Origin: Pararhodobacter sp.
GTDB taxonomy: Bacteria; Pseudomonadota; Alphaproteobacteria; Rhodobacterales; Rhodobacteraceae
Assembly (NCBI GenBank): GCA_020832665.1
Contig: JAFIEG010000005.1
Span: 1-64,000, forward strand
Length of the DNA stretch: 64,000 bases
Direction: 5' to 3'
Positions 63,935 through 64,000 of the stretch are shown one piece after another. The translations under genes and the position numbers were made by a program. The notes under the pieces were generated by a model. It saw nothing but the letters and a program-made list of their open reading frames with translations, was not told the DNA's origin and did no database searches. The stretch's first letter is position 1; every line of letters starts with the position of its first letter.

Positions 63935-64000
63935 ATGGCCGTGTTCCTGAAAATTCTGGGTGTACTCGCCGGCGCGTATCTTCTGCTCGTGTTGCTGATG
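63935..64000 (+). CDS. 5' end of a membrane-anchored protein, cut by the window edge
   Basis: Open frame MAVFLKILGVLAGAYLLLVL continuing LM to the last base: an N-terminal membrane anchor or signal. An in-frame ATG at 63923 would add MLPV. What follows is outside the window, so no function can be given. An alpha/beta-hydrolase with such an anchor would be in keeping with related genomes, but that is only a guess. Confidence 0.5.
   Translation, partial: MAVFLKILGVLAGAYLLLVLLM

Overview
The window is about 64 kb of high-GC DNA with short operons, GTG/TTG as well as ATG starts, and gene families typical of the Rhodobacteraceae (Alphaproteobacteria). Indicators are an unframeshifted prfB, FtsZ with a very long linker, a tiny aa3-type oxidase subunit IV, PhbAB, a TIGR02302 giant membrane protein beside lysA, and a dispersed 3'-end repeat with the core GTATTTnnGGCAAGATGAAG. 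I see no rRNA, complete insertion sequence, integrase, CRISPR array or phage. It reads as core chromosome with a few decayed islands.

Layout. 1-1.6 kb: prfB (minus) diverges from tRNA-Asp. 1.7-19.7 kb: a plus-strand division and cell-wall (dcw) block, murD-rarD-ftsW-murG-murC-(86 aa protein)-murB-ddl-ftsQ-ftsA-ftsZ, followed by lpxC, bamD, recN and a lipoprotein. It makes UDP-MurNAc-pentapeptide and lipid II, builds the divisome, starts lipid A synthesis and assembles the outer membrane. 19.9-25 kb: tRNA-Gly(CCC), a decayed restriction/methylase-like fragment, a CPA1 antiporter with a cyclic-nucleotide domain, a patch of broken genes with a 29-residue membrane ORF, and ssb. 25-34 kb: lytic transglycosylase, Sua5, an acyl-CoA dehydrogenase/MBL-fold pair, two paralogous lipoproteins flanking a CoxIV-like peptide, azlCD, a conserved membrane protein and greA. 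34-44 kb: ETF-ubiquinone oxidoreductase, a TPR protein, ispE, a polyprenyl synthase, small conserved genes, a DMT exporter and phbB-phbA. 45-56 kb: an EAL protein, argH-lptM-like-DUF2834-lysA-TIGR02302, then a tandem glycine riboswitch controlling gcvTHP. 56-64 kb: a DsrE-like exported protein, three DUF3592 paralogues, valS, and the 5' end of one more gene.

Most unusual features. A 21-codon ORF with 13/21 identical residues lies 43-45 nt upstream of both murD and murB, each directly after a promoter-like -10 box; it looks like a duplicated, possibly leaderless leader peptide with a PPVP motif. ftsQ has a long proline-rich N-terminal extension broken by poly-C tracts, and a 29-nt poly-G run lies behind gcvP; both may be assembly errors. 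There are also at least three families of intergenic repeats or hairpins, an orphan intrinsic terminator suggesting an sRNA, and a low-GC, expanded segment inside valS.
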